Origin: Paludibacteraceae bacterium
GTDB taxonomy: Bacteria > Bacteroidota > Bacteroidia > Bacteroidales > Paludibacteraceae
NCBI GenBank assembly: GCA_017447875.1
Contig: JAFSMP010000013.1
Coordinates: 43,400-107,399, forward strand
DNA length: 64,000 bases
Direction: 5' to 3'
The position numbers and the translations under genes are program-made. Positions 62,906 through 64,000 of the stretch are shown here, piece after piece (the first letter of the stretch is position 1; each line of letters starts with the position of its first letter). A model generated the notes under the pieces. That model was not told the DNA's origin. It searched no databases and was given only the letters and a program-made list of their open reading frames with translations.

Positions 62906-64000
62906 CTAGTCCTCGACCAGCCAAAACTCCCCTTTCATCAGCTCTGACATACCATTTTCCGTGAAGTTGGCGGTTATCTTCTCGCAGATATACCGCTGAC
63001 CATGGATGATGAACAGTGAGCGAACATTGGGAATGTCCTTCGCAAGGAAGCTAAACTTATATTTCTTATTAGAAGCGATAGCGTGCGTCTTGCCATTGGT
63101 GGCAAAGATTGACGACCGTAAACGCATACTGAAATACGTCAGTTCAAAGTCCATTTGACGCGGATAGGTCAGCACATGGTCAATGACCGGATGGGTATAT
63201 TTCCCGTACATTGCGTTATATGTAGCGCCATTCCAGAAGCCCATATACAACTTATCATAGTACTCTACAGACCGCTCACTTTCACCTGCCGCAAGCTTCT
63301 TGTCGGCATAGTCCCAAGGAATGGACTGATTGGAATTATTCACGTACTCGCCACACTCCAAGAAGAAGGCATCGCCCTTGAAATTTCCGTCGGCGTATGC
63401 CTCATCTATCCACACCGGAACTATCTTGATCTCAATCGTCTCTGCACTCTCATCTACGATGGAGTCACCGAACATATTGATAGGCTCCAAGGTGTTCAGA
63501 TAGCGGGTGTTACCCTCCAAGTTAGCAGGCTGCGAAGAGTCCACGATATATGACCCGTAATTTCGCAAAATAAAATACGTATTCTCTGCCTTGCAATAAT
63601 ACAGATACTCCGGGTTCCAGCCGTTGTAATACACCTGCACGTAGTCAGCTGCGCCAGCCATCTCGATATAGAGCCGCTGCGCCCCATTAACTTCCTTATA
63701 GAACTTGCCGTAGTTATAGGTGCCTAACTCCCACGAAAAGATAACGTCCTGCGTTTTCATCATGTCAACGAACCACTTGCAGGAGTAGTATTTCCATTTC
63801 CGATGGCTACACTCCGAGAATTTGAGGTTGACGTATTCCCTGTACTTACAAGAACCTGCATCCTCCACGGTTGAGGAGAACTCGTCCACGACGTTCGTTA
63901 ACTCAACTGTACCAGCCCCCTCTATTGCTTCTTTGGAGAAGCAGAAAGAAATATGCTTTGTGGCATGGTCGATATCAAACTCCCCATTGAGGAAATACTC
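62906..64000 (-). CDS. Phage tail-like structural protein, partial
   Basis: 365 residues are visible; the frame stays open to the end of the window, so the N-terminus is missing. It is rich in aromatic residues (YVQVYYNGWNPEYLYYCKAENTYFILRNYGS in pieces). It ends with IHGQRYICEKITANFTENGM and LMKGEFWLVED, a pattern I associate with tail or baseplate proteins of Bacteroides phages. No enzyme motif is seen. It converges on the integrase with an 18-bp gap. Confidence 0.55.
   Translation of the reverse strand, partial: EYFLNGEFDIDHATKHISFCFSKEAIEGAGTVELTNVVDEFSSTVEDAGSCKYREYVNLKFSECSHRKWKYYSCKWFVDMMKTQDVIFSWELGTYNYGKFYKEVNGAQRLYIEMAGAADYVQVYYNGWNPEYLYYCKAENTYFILRNYGSYIVDSSQPANLEGNTRYLNTLEPINMFGDSIVDESAETIEIKIVPVWIDEAYADGNFKGDAFFLECGEYVNNSNQSIPWDYADKKLAAGESERSVEYYDKLYMGFWNGATYNAMYGKYTHPVIDHVLTYPRQMDFELTYFSMRLRSSIFATNGKTHAIASNKKYKFSFLAKDIPNVRSLFIIHGQRYICEKITANFTENGMSELMKGEFWLVED

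Overview
The window looks like a chromosome segment of a member of the Bacteroidales, probably host-associated. The evidence is the promoter type (TAnnTTTG at -7 with a TTG about 20 bp upstream), a fused SecDF, a UDP-kinase-type nucleoside kinase with an N-terminal TGS domain, DUF4270, PCMD, DUF4491, DUF4956 and DUF1893 family proteins, an ATP-type PEP carboxykinase and type IX secretion (T9SS) sorting tails. No species can be named from sequence alone.

Layout. 1-4.3 kb: end of an HsdR_N-like gene, a PhoH ATPase, aroB, a Fic protein with its own operator-like palindrome, and an AraC regulator. 4.5-8.1 kb: glycosyltransferase, PCMD protein and esterase. 9.1-17.4 kb: gyrB, then an operon of LOG protein, two paralogous helical-repeat proteins (the second with a lectin/GH16-like end), kdsA, nucleoside kinase, SPOR protein and folE. 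17.4-26.8 kb: a doubled PorZ-like propeller protein with rdgB, three tRNAs (Leu, Leu, Gly), pdxB-panC, and a starch-synthase-like protein with DUF4270. 26.8-34.2 kb: clpX-clpP-secDF, a small membrane protein and pckA.

34.3-43.4 kb is a nine-gene minus-strand operon facing its own AraC regulator. It encodes secreted beta-helix carbohydrate-binding proteins, proteins with sorting tails, a VTC-type polyphosphate polymerase domain protein, a DUF4956 membrane protein and a DUF2490 outer-membrane protein. 46.2-53.9 kb is a second minus-strand operon: TonB-dependent receptor, DUF1893 lipoprotein, a NapH/NapG-like fusion polyferredoxin with an internal twin-arginine motif, a Tat-signal aldo/keto reductase with ferredoxin domain, TatA, TatC, MsrA, carbonic anhydrase and cupin. 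Here the Tat translocase is encoded beside its likely substrates. 54-61.5 kb holds small regulators, a metallo-hydrolase, flavodoxin, nitroreductase and a lipoprotein PLP decarboxylase. At 61.55 kb an integrated element, probably a prophage, interrupts gltS; its tyrosine integrase and a tail-like gene fill the right end.

Two window-wide signals stand out. First, about 25 short patches of word-like tandem repeats (period roughly 7-12 bp, a different word at most loci) occur between genes and also in frame inside conserved genes such as aroB (twice), rdgB, pdxB, tatA/tatC, a HAD phosphatase and a metallo-hydrolase. Second, nearly all promoters share an extended upstream element close to TTGCRTATGTCA followed by an A/T tract. 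Several broken genes (AAA ATPase, ZIP transporter, AraC, M15 dipeptidase-like, a sorting-tail remnant) show active gene decay.
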